Source: Enoplosus armatus
Lineage: Eukaryota; Chordata; Actinopteri; Centrarchiformes; Enoplosidae
DNA: 64,000 nt
Assembly (NCBI RefSeq): GCF_043641665.1
Contig: NC_092195.1
Coordinates: 19,504,774 to 19,568,773, forward strand
Direction of reading: 5' to 3'
Below are positions 38,304 through 55,600 of the stretch, in pieces; position 1 is the first letter of the stretch, and each line of letters starts with the position of its first letter. The notes beneath the pieces were generated by a model. That model saw nothing but the letters and a program-made list of their open reading frames with translations, was not told the origin of the DNA and did not search any database. Both the position numbers and the translations under genes were made by a program.

Positions 38304-38321
38304 GGGGGGGGGGGGGGGGGG
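38304..38321 (+). repeat. Homopolymer of 18 G
   Basis: Uninterrupted G run in the spacer upstream of the GSG1L-like gene. Confidence 0.9.
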
Positions 38322-40233
38322 CATGGATGATTTTGAGTATTTCACTAACTGTAAACTTCATGTACAGAGTTCAGTGTATGAGACATTTGTTTTCCAACTT
38401 TAAGTTTGGTCATTTTTGGTCATAGAGAGTTCGTTAAGATGAATTGTGCAGCGCGATATTAGAAAAATTCAATATATAGAGGATGTTTTTTTTCTCGATA
38501 TGGTTAAAAAGCAACCACACCTTCCGTTTGCATGTTTGCTTTACCTTTTGTTTTAATGGCTCATTTAACATCTGGCCAACATCTGTGGCGTGTTGACAAA
38601 CTGTTAACTGTTGCTACGAACACTTTCTAAGCTGTTTTGTGTGATTTTATATATTGTTGTGTTGTTTTACCCCCTGAAAACATTGTCTTTGCTGACCTCC
38701 AGAGGTTTGACCTCTCACCTTGCTGCAGTGATGTACAGGTGCACTCCAGGACACCATGACATCACTGTTGGGTGTGGTTATAGATTGAAACTTTCAAGAC
38801 TTACTTTGCACTGATGCAGTCTTTTTTTTTTCCACTTTTGTTTGGTTGTGCTGTCACAGCTGAGGAAAAAAGGACCAAGATGAGATCACAATGGGTGTCA
38901 TGTTTACTGGAAACTACTGGTTTTACTGGATAAATGGGTCCTATGCATTGTCCTTTTCACACTTAGTCTCAGCTGTTACCTAAATCGAAGGATAGCCAAG
39001 TCAAACTTTCAACGTACTTCTTTATATAGTCCAATATCACAAATAACAATTTGCCTCAAGGAGCTCAAGCATAGGCCTCCATTCTTTTTTAACTATTTCT
39101 TCTTCCAGCTTTATTGATTAGAGACCATGTTAACATGTTCTGGAGTAACAACCTTCAACACAGTAATGACACAATAGTGACACTCGGCAGGAAGGAAGTG
39201 CAACCTAAATGACTTGACTTCCATCATGGTCATGACTCAGCTGTTCCTAATGACTCTTAATCCAGATGTTTGCCTCTCTCTCCCTTCTTTACTTTTAGGT
39301 GGTCGTCCAGACAAAGACGGCATGAGAGTCAGCGGGCATTAATCTCATCCACCTAACCCTGCAAGATTAACACAGATTACCAGGCCCAGAGGTAGGCCTG
39401 AGATACTGGACTAATCACTCCTTTGCGAGCTCAAGAGGTGGAGGGACAGGTTGAAGAACGGGATGTGCCCTGAGAGCCGAGACTGATTAGTTTCAAAATC
39501 CGCAGGATAAGATTTAGACGTTTTATCTTCATCCAAGAGGGAAGCAGCAACTGTCTGAAACACAGAAGAAGGACACGAGACGGGAGTTGTGATGGAAACA
39601 TGGGGTAGAGTGGCAGCTCGGTGACGAGAAATGTGTGGAGTCAAACGTCTCGCCCGGCCTCAGAAGGGTCCCAAATTTAAATCTGATGAACTACTTTGCC
39701 AACGCTGATATTCTTTGAGTGACACTTGGAGCGGGAGGAGAGCCGGAGTTCCTCCTGCAACCTCTGGCCTGCACATCTGTCCCTTTTTCTTTCTTTCTCG
39801 CTGGAAGTGATTAAATCTCAACACTTCATCTTTCTCTACTCCGCTGTCCTCTGACCTCCGCTCATCGACTGTTCTCCTTCCTCCAACCCCACCCTCCCTC
39901 CATCTCTCCACCCGACCTCTTTTCAGATTCCCCTCTGACCTTTGTTCCCCCTAATCCCCTTCTCTCCGCCGCCTTCTCTCTGCTTTCTGCCACCCTCGCT
40001 GAATCAATCTCACCACACCCGCCACATCATCAACTCACTGGACCTCATGTTGACTTGTCGTTGTGGTGTCACGGAAACCCCCTAACTCCTCTGATCCTCA
40101 TCCTGATTGATCAACAGAACCTGTCAGGCTCTTGCCACCATTTTTGAGCCTCAAAGTGGAGCCGAAGCACACTCTGAAGTCATAATTCTGGGTTCTCATT
40201 TCTCGTTGGGTTTCCTCAAGTCCAGAAGCAACA

Positions 40234-45776
<5,543 letters not shown>

Positions 45777-46709
45777 GACTCTGGGGGGTGAAGGACTGTG
45801 ACAAGCGTCTCGTCAGGACTGACTCTATACATTATATTTGATTGAAAGACTACAAGACTTGAACACATACTTTCAAATATGTTTGTTTTTTGTAAATATG
45901 CAGTTTAAGATGGTGCATTTCTAGACTTTTTTCAAGTTTGCAGCAGTTGAACAAGGATCATTTCAAGCTGTGTCACTGGATTTCTCGACCTCTAGGGAGC
46001 AGAAAGACTTAGGAAACGAACTCACAGCTCCGATGCACTGCTGGTTTACCGCGTTGTTACGGCTAACAAGTTAGCAGAGAATCGCCCACTCGCATTTCCA
46101 GCAGCCACAGAGCAACATTATCATCCCATTGCATGTCATATTAGTTGCCACCCGATGAATGTAATTCAAATATTCATTCTCCTTTTAACTTTGGTTTGGT
46201 TTCCATCAACAGAAAAATCTGAACTAAAACAGTTGGCTAAAAGAGGCTAAAAGCTGCATGGAGTTTGGTGTTGATTCTCATGAGGTTTTCTGCTAAAGAC
46301 TTTGCTGGTAATGTTGTCACTGTTAACAGAAAAATATAACTTACTGAAGCTTCAAACATGTCTTTATAGCATGTAATTGCGCACTCAACCCCCACAGTCT
46401 TCACCCAGCGGCACTGTTGATGTTTTGAAACTAATTTCCTAATCTCCTAAATTCCCACAACAATATTACCAGAAATAGAAAAACAAACTTCAGTTTTCTT
46501 TGCTCATGTAAATCCAGCCTTACAGTGACTTCTTCAGGGATTGTGTGTAATTTTATGGTTCTTGAGATGTATGAGAGGATGTGAGATTGTATTCAAAATG
46601 GCACATTCAAAAGGTAAAATGATAAACGACTGTGGTATGTGATGTTATATATTTTGTTTTTAATCTATGTTTGCATGAACGGATGAAAATCCCCTCCAGT
46701 AAGATGATA

Positions 46710-46715
46710 AATAAA
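46710..46715 (+). promoter_or_regulatory. Poly(A) signal of the GSG1L2-like gene
   Basis: AATAAA about 930 bases after the stop, followed by a TG-rich stretch (TTGTCTGATGATGTC). Confidence 0.45.
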
Positions 46716-46719
46716 AACA

Positions 46720-49365
46720 AACCACATTGTCTGATGATGTCTTATCAATACACAAAACCCCTGTAATCATATAATGAGACTTTTGCTATCATGAGTTATA
46801 TAACATTTTAGTCACAGAAGTGTCAAAATACATATTTAGGTCTATTTTTATGAAAGACTTTAGAGCAGGAAGTTATTCTGCTATGAACTGAGCACAATGC
46901 AGATTATACATCAGTGATGGTAAGATTAGTTTAACGTCCCACAGAGAAACACTAGTATTCATCGTTTGAAACAGTTACCTAAGGCGTGTTGCCATTTCAT
47001 TATGTTAAAAGGGGCTTAGGTTATTTTGGGAATCCACGGTTCTAAGTAAAGGTTTTGTTAATTTCTCTCATAGACAATGTGAGGTGACTAGTACTGTTGT
47101 CTAGACTCAGATGGCCACGCAACACTAAGAAACAGCTTCAGCAATATTTAAGTTCATTCCTAAAAAAATCTTATTTCTAACCATTTTACGACTCTCTACA
47201 ACTGAAACAAATACAAAGAAGTAAAACATTATCAAGATTTATTTCAGCTGCAGCCTAAATACTCATGAGTTTGCATGAGCGTGTATCCTGTGTTTTTTAT
47301 GTTTCCCTGTGTTTATGTTCTGTTTCTGTCCACGAAAGACAGAAAAGAAGAAAAGCGAGAATCGAAGATTACAACAAACAGAGATTTAGACATTAAGGCA
47401 GATGCTTTCAAATACTGGACAGAAGATTATGTCAATAATCTCCCCAGTCAGGGGAATAAGAGAGAGAGAGAGAGAGAGATTGACATAATGTAGGCAGTGA
47501 AGCAGAGATAAACAGGGTTGTCGGGTCACTGGGCAGTATGTGGAAAGTAATTAAAAATGTAAATTAAGAGGCTGAATTATACAACTGTTTATGTAAGATG
47601 AGCCTCTCACACCACTTGAGGTGATTTGGTTGACAGTTTTTCCTCAAAAACCGCCCAACATATGGGACATGAAGTGGTTAAAATGCATGTATTTATTCAC
47701 TGTAAACAGGCCTGTGTGTATCTGCCACCAGCGGCAAAACAAGTTATAACAACATAATATCTAACATGTGTATTTTTTCATTTTACTTTTTATTTTCAAC
47801 ATGTTGAAGGTTCCCTTGGCCATAAAACTAGCTTCTGATTCCAAGTTGCATCTCATTTGTTTAATTGATATACTTGAGTAATTTAATATAGTGCAGCGCC
47901 CTGAATAGAGTCAAAGTCAATCAGGAAACCTTTAATCTTTCATTGTGGAAGGAAGCCTCCCCAATAGATTTCCTCTTTGGTGAACTTGTAAAAAATGCTT
48001 TAAAATTCATTTGGCTTCATAATGAAATAAGCAAGCGTACTTTTAAAAAAAACGTAGCAGATGTCTCAGAAAGTGGAGCAAGAAAGTAAACTAGGTCTTC
48101 TCATTATGAAACAATATTTTATATAGACACTATTATCTGTGTTTGTCTTGTGTAACTTAAGAACAAGGCCATCGTGAAACAGGCCAACTGTGAACATCTG
48201 GAGACTTTGGGACTAAAGTATTTCAACAAAAAAAACTTCACTTATTGCAGGATATTTTCAGACCTTTGACCATCTAGACTACCATTTATATGTTCACCGT
48301 TTTGGATGAATCTAAAATGTTTCAACTCCCCAAATTCTCCCCTAACTCACAAAAAAACTGTTACCCTTCATGTCTAGACATGTTGATGGGTTTGGATTTA
48401 TGAATAGAATTTTATTCATGGTGCTCACAGCATTAAAAATATGACATCTTTCCAGAAAGAGTGTCCTGGTTACTCTGAAACTGCTCCCAGTCAGAGCGGT
48501 GGGGTACGTGGATTATCATGTGGCAGCTGCTTTTAAAGGTAACTTCTCTCTCTTTAGCCCGGCATCATCAGACCAACTTGCAAATGCTAATTAGTCTGGA
48601 ACCTCTCGGGTCATTTTTGATTTCCAGGGGGCGTTAGACCAAACTCCCTCTGGACGCTACAACCGATCAGAGCAACAAAACGTGTGACGTAGCTGTAGGC
48701 TGCTAGGCTAGGTAGCTACTTCCAACATCCAATTCATTTGGCTTCTAGTTTAACGTGATACACAGACGTTTGACATGACATTTGTACGTAACGTGAACGT
48801 TTTTATTAACAAAAATATAATAACCTGAAAAAGAGACAGAAGAAGGAAAAAAGACTTCTGACACCTTACATTTTATTACAATTTCATGTTTTTGATTTAT
48901 TGAATTTATCATAAAGGGAAATCCGGGTCCAACATTTAGTTTTACATGTTGTTGTACATGAGCAAACCTACTCTGCAATATGCACCACTTAACTAGAACA
49001 TCAAACATGTAGGGTTGGGCCACATGGATGAATTAAACACTGCAAAGGACACAACATTAGATAATAACAAAGGCCCAGGTACAATTACACCTTGATGCAC
49101 TTGGTCAGGGTTTTAAAAAAAGATTCCAGGGATAAAAGAGAAACTACAGCATTGGCTGCCCAGTAGAGAAAAAACATCATGGTAATGACACTTGAACTAA
49201 CACATGACATGTTATCATATTAAAACGTGTGCTTGAGTTGCTAATACACACCTTCATAATTTAATTTTGTCAAGAAATGTAAACTAAACACTGACAGCGT
49301 CAGAAACACTGTACGTGCTTCATCTATTGCGATGAAGACGCTAATCTTAGCAGAAACAGCATACG
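46720..49365. other. Spacer between the GSG1L2-like and recoverin genes
   Basis: No coding exon recognised. It has a GA run (47460-47480), a repeat fragment (48415-48490) and AT-rich sequence. Confidence 0.5.
48415..48490. repeat. Dispersed repeat related to 6650-6760
   Basis: It contains ATGGTGCTCACAGCATTAAA, then TTCCAGAAAGAGTGTCCTGG and TTACTCTG. Confidence 0.45.
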
Positions 49366-49370
49366 CACAT

Positions 49371-49376
49371 TTTATT
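49371..49376 (-). promoter_or_regulatory. Possible poly(A) signal of the recoverin/visinin gene
   Basis: TTTATT on the plus strand (AATAAA on the minus), about 330 bases past the stop codon. Confidence 0.35.
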
Positions 49377-49707
49377 TAGGGAAAGTGTCAATCAGGTCAC
49401 ATGTGTATGAGTGAATATTACGTGGTAGACGGACAGAAGTTAACTAGAGTTGCTGTGAAGATTTCAAATTTGGATATGGTTGCTATGGTAACTGCAATCA
49501 CAGGTAACCTGGGGGGCTATTTCTTGCTTTTAACTTTAGATTCTGTATCATTATTTAAAAATAAAGACTCAAAGGGGCGTTATCGTCACACCGGCTACGT
49601 GTTCACACTTTGTGAAGGTGCTGAAAGGTGTCGTTGCATTAGCAGAGTGAAGGGTGAAGTTGAGAAGCCAGGACTGGAGAAAGATAGACAACAAATCTGT
49701 AGAAGAG

Positions 49708-52700
49708 TTACTTCGAAGGCTGATACTGAATCAAACGAAGGGCCTCCTCATTTTCCAACACTCCCTGGATGAACTCTCCTTCTGCCACTCGGTCTGGAGG
49801 GAGAAAAGGAAGAAGTAAAAGAAGAAGTTTAGTTCAGGTTATTGAAATTAATTAAAAACACTTCTGAAAGGTTCCAAAGGGAAAATAAGGGACTGGAGCA
49901 CACTGATTCATTTCCAGGGTGCTGGTGGCCAATCAGATACATGCAGACGCATGTTTAACTTTCCAGAGTTGTACAATCCTGTGTTAGAGTATTACAAACC
50001 ACTGTGCATTGTTTTAGCGTCTGATAAGCCTTTAAACACATTCATCTGGTACCCAAACTGGACTTCCTGGATCGTATTTCATGTCTTACTGGTTGGAGTG
50101 GTCTGCTTTACTATGTTCATAGCTCCCAACTTTACATCTTGCCATGTATAGGTATAAAAGTTCTGCAGTCATCTAGCAGAAACAGAGCTGTTCAGGGAGA
50201 TAATAAATAATTTTGGTGGTTGAGCAAAATCAATCAGAAGCAAGAGCGCCATTCAAACTATCAATCTCACCATTGTCGCCCTTTTCAAAGTAGTTCCAGA
50301 GCTTGTCTGCCCTCTTCTCTGCTGAGTTTTCATCGTCAGGCAGATCTTCCACTTCATCTTTAGGAATCAGCTTGAAAATTGCCTGTTAAAATAAAAAGAA
50401 AAAAAACGAAGATACAAAGAGAGAGAGAAGCATTCAGTTTTAATATATTGTCTCTCTGTTGAAGTATTGTCTTTCCCTTTAGTTCGTTGCACAGTGGGGC
50501 AAGTTATCTCTGAGTTTAGAGGCAAACCTGGTAAGTTAGGCATTGAGTGAACCAGACGAACTGATTTCTGTTCTTCCACCTACTCAATACTTTCTTATTT
50601 TACCTTTTTTTGTCTTGAGCTCATCCTGGGTGCAGAAACTAGTCTCTGTTAGGGGTATGCTGTACAGTGCTGTTGTCCTAGTTTGACTGATGGTGCCTCA
50701 CAGACGATTAGGCATTTGTTTCTGGTCGGTAGGGAATGGTGTTTACTGTTAAAACTTGTCTGCAAAATGGTTTTGTGTCACTGTGCTTTGTGTTGTCAGG
50801 GGAGCTGGCTTTAGCTGTTGTGTTCAGTGTCCTGTGTTCTGATTATTTTCAACAGCTCTTTAGGGCAAATGATGGGAACCAAGTCATGCTTGATGGGAGC
50901 TGTTCTTTTTATCGTTATGAATTGCATTCAAGGCAACATTATTTACAGAACACATTTCATAAAGAGGGTAAATTCAAAGTAGTAAATTCACTGACAAAGC
51001 GGAGGGATATGGCGTCACCTTGTGTAATGGTTACGATGCAGATGATTGACATTAGGTCTGGCAATATAAGTAATTTAGAGCTGCTAAACCTAGTCCAATC
51101 AACTAACTCCTATTCTCCTACTAAATTGAAGTGTGGTGGCTATGAATAGGCCTGCAGAGGAAGTAAACATTTCAAACACCTAATAAAATAGGGTATTTTT
51201 TATTGTTAACAGCACTTTGATAGTGACCTCAACGCCGTTAGGTTCCTGTCTCTTTTTTTAATCTTTTTAACGATGACTTCTACATGACTTCCTGGAAATC
51301 CAATAAATTGGATCAATATCTGAAGCATTTTACATTTGCTTCAACCAATGTCTTTGTTGTAAAAGACATTGGTTGATCACACATGGAAAAGGCAGTGCTG
51401 TGAAAACTAAAACTACTAGCTCACATTTCACTGCAATTGCAAGGCTTAAAGAAAAGATTACTGAAAAAAAAAATGGTCAGGCTGTTAAATCAGTGACAAA
51501 TCGTTTTATTCAGATATACTGCAGTCAGACTGAAGAAGGATTTAGCTTTTTTCTTAAACCCTATTTTTCATTGTCTCTCTCACTGTTAACTCTCACACAG
51601 TCCTTTCTGGCTATTTTTGCACTACACAATAAAGAAATAAACATTAAGAAATAATGGAAATAATATAACTTTCTGCCACTTTCCTCTCCAAAGACTAAAT
51701 CGGTGAAGGACAGTTTTGTTTAATAATAGTGGCATTAGTAGTGTATTATTTTAAATTGAAATGCTTGCTAATGTTATATCTAACGATTGAAACATTTTAA
51801 CATGAGAGATGCAGATGTTGGAGGTTATAATTTGTAAAATTCAGTGTGTTAAGTTCTGCAAAATTGCCTATGTCTACCTTTGTCTTGAAGCCACTAAAGG
51901 ATACAGTGTGTGACACTCCCGAATCATCCTGTATGCAGATGATACTGTTATTAAACTTCATTATGTTTCCGCTAATGCACATTTTCAACAAGTGGTTTCC
52001 ATACTTTACTCACAATGGTTTAGGTAGTTTATTGAGTTTTCTCATTTGAGTTTTAATAGTTACCATGCCATGCCACAATGCTCTTGATCCAAATTGTTAA
52101 AATAAGATGAGAACATTCTGCCTCTGTTTGCTAAAAAAGCAGATCAAAAATTTCGAATATGTGTAAGAATGTGACATCTTCATTAAGACGCAACCTCCTG
52201 TTTGAATATCCTCCCAGCCTCACTCCAAAGCTCTCTGCAGGATTAGCCCTTAATTCATCCTAAACTGTTTATCAGCATCAATTAAAGTCTAATCCTGCGT
52301 TTGAAAAATGTTATCTAACAAGGATAAGACCATGAGATGTGGAATCGGTTTCAATGCTGCAGTTGAATTTGATGATGGGGAAATCGGTGCTATCTAAATT
52401 TAAAGAGTCACATGTCCAAATAAGGCAACATGTTTTGGGATACTACGATCACATGGATGATCAGAACCTTCTCCTGTGATGTCCATGTGCCTTTTAAGTC
52501 ATCTATAAATACTGTACATACTGAGTTTCCTTCAGAGTTCACTGCTCAGCAAATGTAAATCACTGTGATCTTCCCTTTACATATTACTATCTAACCTCTG
52601 ATTCAATCATCCACCCATCCTTTTCTCTCACTTTCAACACCTTCATCTACCAATCAATTTAACCGTCCAATCCACCAAATTCTTTAATAAGTTCCATTCA

Positions 52701-53349
52701 AGTATACAAAGGAACCTAAACCCACTTAAACCCAGTTTACTTACTGGTGAGGTCTGCAAAACCTGCCAATGTCTGACCTTTGTCTAGAAGCCACTAACAG
52801 TGCAGGACAGTCTAATATTAACTTATATGCAAATGATACTGTTGTCTATGCTGTCTCTTAGCAAGAATTTGCTACTCAGCTGTTCATTCCCAAACATATG
52901 GAAGCCAAACATGAAAGAACTGGTTGTTTGTAAGGCTACTATATCACTTCCCTTTCTCCACAACTCACCGTGCAGATTTCCTTGACCTCTGACTTGGTGA
53001 TGTATCCGTTCTTGTCCACGTCGAACAGCGAAAAGGCCCACTCCAGTTTCCTGGTGGTCTTCCCTGTTGACGTCATGTGGAGAGCGATGATGTACTCCTT
53101 GAAGTCCAGTGTGCCATCGTCGTTTGTGTCGAAGGAGCGGAATACGTGCTGGGCATATGTATGGGCGTCACTTTCTGGAAAGAACTTACTGTAGATGCTC
53201 TGAAACTCCTCTTTTGAGATGCGCCCTGTTGGACACTGCTTCTTGAAGTTTTCATACCATTGGACAATCTCAGTCTCTGAGAACTTGGTGTTGAGTTTCA
53301 GATCCTCCAGGATCTCCTTGGACACAGCGCCGCTCTTGGTGTTACCCAT
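49708..53349 (-). CDS. rcvrn: Recoverin-family calcium sensor, visinin-like (complete, 192 aa)
   Basis: A photoreceptor EF-hand protein that inhibits rhodopsin/opsin kinase at high calcium. Exons in transcript order: 53349-52969, 50382-50271, 49793-49708; phases fit. MGNTKSG gives an N-myristoylation site at Gly2. EF1 is the inactive type containing CPTGR with its conserved Cys. EF2 loop DTNDDGTLDFKE and EF3 loop DVDKNGYITKSE have the ligands of working calcium sites. EF4 (KGDNDRVAEGEF) is degenerate. The protein ends LIQYQPSK, without the basic extension of rod recoverin (about 200 aa). The length of 192 and the C-terminus match chicken visinin (192 aa) as I recall it, suggesting the cone-type (recoverin-2/visinin) paralog. 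Intron 1 (2.6 kb) contains LINE reverse-transcriptase debris. The symbol is family-level. Confidence 0.92.
51342..51375. other. Perfect 14-bp inverted repeat in recoverin intron 1
   Basis: CAACCAATGTCTTT and AAAGACATTGGTTG are exact reverse complements separated by six bases (GTTGTA). Confidence 0.75.
51845..51965 (+). mobile_element. LINE reverse-transcriptase fragment, copy 1
   Basis: TATGCAGATGATACTGTTATT encodes YADDTVI, the palm-domain motif of non-LTR reverse transcriptases, opposite in strand to the host gene. The upstream TCTGCAAAATTGCC and GAAGCCACTAA blocks are shared with 52745-52865. The frame is broken. Confidence 0.55.
52745..52865 (+). mobile_element. LINE reverse-transcriptase fragment, copy 2
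   Basis: TATGCAAATGATACTGTTGTCTAT encodes YANDTVVY, a mutated form of the same motif, preceded by TCTGCAAAACCTGCC and AGAAGCCACTAA as in copy 1 about 900 bp away. It lies directly beside recoverin exon 1. Confidence 0.55.
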
Positions 53350-55124
53350 TGTTGGTGGTGCTGGTGATGTTTTTGAGTTATATTAAAGTGTGAATTTGTG
53401 GCCCTTGAGCTCTTCTAGGTGAATTAACACACAGCTGCAACTTAGGGAGTTGCCTCCTCTACTCTGTCAAAGTGGTAAACAGAAGACTATTCCTGAGGTA
53501 TGGCTGCAGTATCCTTCTTGAACCTGGTCCTGGCCTACGGTTCAGTCCGCAGAAGCATATGCTGTGAAAAGAGCAGAAGCCACTTGGTAAGCTCATTAAG
53601 CCAATCAACTATCAGTAATACCAGCAAGAGGTGTCACGGACAAGGTTCAACCCAGGTCAAGGCTGAAGTGCTTGTTTATTGACATTTAAAGTGTGGTGAA
53701 AGTGTCGTTATCAATCGGGAGGGAAATTCAATGTAAAATATTTTTGATTGCCAGTTTTCAACCGCAGTCAAACCTGCTTTCTATGCACCAACCACATGCG
53801 ATTGAGCACTTTCAGCATAGTGACTTTCTCTACCGATCTCTCACCCAGAATCAGCTCTCTCTCACTTTTTGCTATCGGTTTGTGTCTTGAAATGTTGTGT
53901 TGCAGCCACTTTTAAATTTTTAATGGTTTTGCACTGCTTTGATTTTTAAGCAAGGTGGCCACCCCATACAGTAATTACAACTTCACAGGTCTAATAGCTT
54001 CTCGGCGGCCAAGTATCGACCAACATCCACATGACTCAGGGTCTTCAAAGGGTTCAAGTCAGCCTCAGTTAACTCAAGATATTTTGTGTCGCATTATCAA
54101 AACTAGTACAATGCACTTAAAGTTCAAATGTTTCAGAATCCACCTTACATTACAAGAAAAAAATAGACTTACTACAAAATGAACAAAATCACAGCACAAT
54201 TGCACATGCTGTTAGAAATTAATGAAAATAATTTCTAATGTAAAGCGATTAATTCGTCTGTGACAACCAGGACAAAATAATATCTTGGCGAGCAAGTGAA
54301 TCACTATGGTGACTATAAATAGACTCAATTAACGCACCAATTCAATATGGAGTAATTGTCCCTGGCAATCTCCTTACTTTGTACTTTGATAAAACGAGGA
54401 AAATACTCTCATTTGTTTCACTGCAAATTAATATAAAACAACCTGTCATGATTGCATATTTACCATAACACAAATATTGATGAAATTCATTATTGAGATT
54501 ATTGAGGCATCCTAGTCTTTTCTTCAGCATGGCATCATCATCTAAGTGATAAAACGTTCCACATGGTACATTGCTGTGGACGGAGAACAAAACAATGTAA
54601 TTGAAGGTGATGGCGGAAGCATTTAGACACTCATCCAACAAAAAACAACAATAAGAAATGAATGTAAACGCCGCTACTTTTCATCCATTAAAAGTCTTCT
54701 CATCCCTTGTCATTCCTCGACATGCTTCATATCCACATGACTAATGTGTTTTTCTTTCTTTCTTTTCTTTTTCTTTTCTGAGAGAATCTCACTTAAACCT
54801 AATTTAATACCAGCAGTCCCAAGAAAGTCAAAAGGTCCAATGGTCATTCATGGTGTTCAGTTTCTGGAGTCTTAAGGATCGTGATATTTCATGTTGTCAG
54901 CGTAGTGCAGCTGTTTGTTTCCTACCTGTGTGAGCAGCTGAGGAGTCCAGGACAAACAGTGATGCTCTGTCTGTGAGCAGCAGAGGAAATCAGCTTCCAC
55001 TTGTTGAGATAAGTCAATTAAACTGGATCACCCTGAGGCGGAGCCACAGCAGCACCCATGTGAACCCCTGAGCTTACTGAGCTGCTGCTTCTCCTTTTTT
55101 TCTCTCCATGTAGTCAACTGGTCA

Positions 55125-55185
55125 AGTCACATTTATTTGTAAGGTGTTTTTCACAAACGTGATCGCAGGAAGTGCTTTGCAGAGT
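55125..55185. repeat. Dispersed repeat fragment related to 33374-33434
   Basis: GTCACATTTATTTGTAAGGTG and AGTGCTTTGCAGAGTAAAAAGG blocks, diverged. Confidence 0.4.
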
Positions 55186-55469
55186 AAAAAGGACACACGT
55201 ACAGACATCACAGATGACTTCAGCAATTATGAATCATATGTGCATGTAAGAAAAAGAACAAGTAAACAAACATCTATGCAAAGTAATTTGTTGGTTTGGT
55301 CATATATATGTTTATTATGACCAGTTTGGTTCCCAGTTATGTGACTGGCCTCTTGTGCGTGCACACATGCCTCTGGGAAGAGTTCTTCTGGTTACTCCTG
55401 AAATGATATTCACTTCATATTTGAAGTGACGAATATGAAGTGACATTGTAAACTCTTGGGCTGTGAGGG

Positions 55470-55600
55470 AAATACATCTCCTAACATCAAACGGTACTTT
55501 TATAGGATTTTATATGACCAGGCTTTTGTAGTCAGGGCCCTTCAGCTCTGGAACTCCCTGCCTGAAGATCTTTTAAATCACTTCTCAAAACAGCGTTTTA
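55470..55600 (+). mobile_element. LINE remnant: C-terminal end of a reverse transcriptase ORF
   Basis: The frame encodes YDQAFVVRALQLWNSLPEDL, matching the (A)F-x-V-x-A-x-x-LWNSLP-x-x(L/V) ending common to fish non-LTR element proteins, followed by AT-rich sequence. No intact element surrounds it. Confidence 0.6.

Larger units (their letters stand above)
34651..39298. other. Spacer and possible 5' non-coding part of the GSG1L-like gene
   Basis: No coding exon recognised. It holds a dispersed repeat (36778-37000), a (GA)n tract (37517-37548), an 18-base G run (38304-38321) and AT-rich sequence. A donor-like ACATG-GTGAGT at 37776 and an acceptor-like ACTTTTAG at 39298 could bound a 5'UTR intron of the downstream gene. 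Confidence 0.35.

Noticed and set aside
50736..51149. 137-residue plus-strand frame within recoverin intron 1
   Set aside because: No recognisable domain; probably part of the decayed retroelement sequence there.
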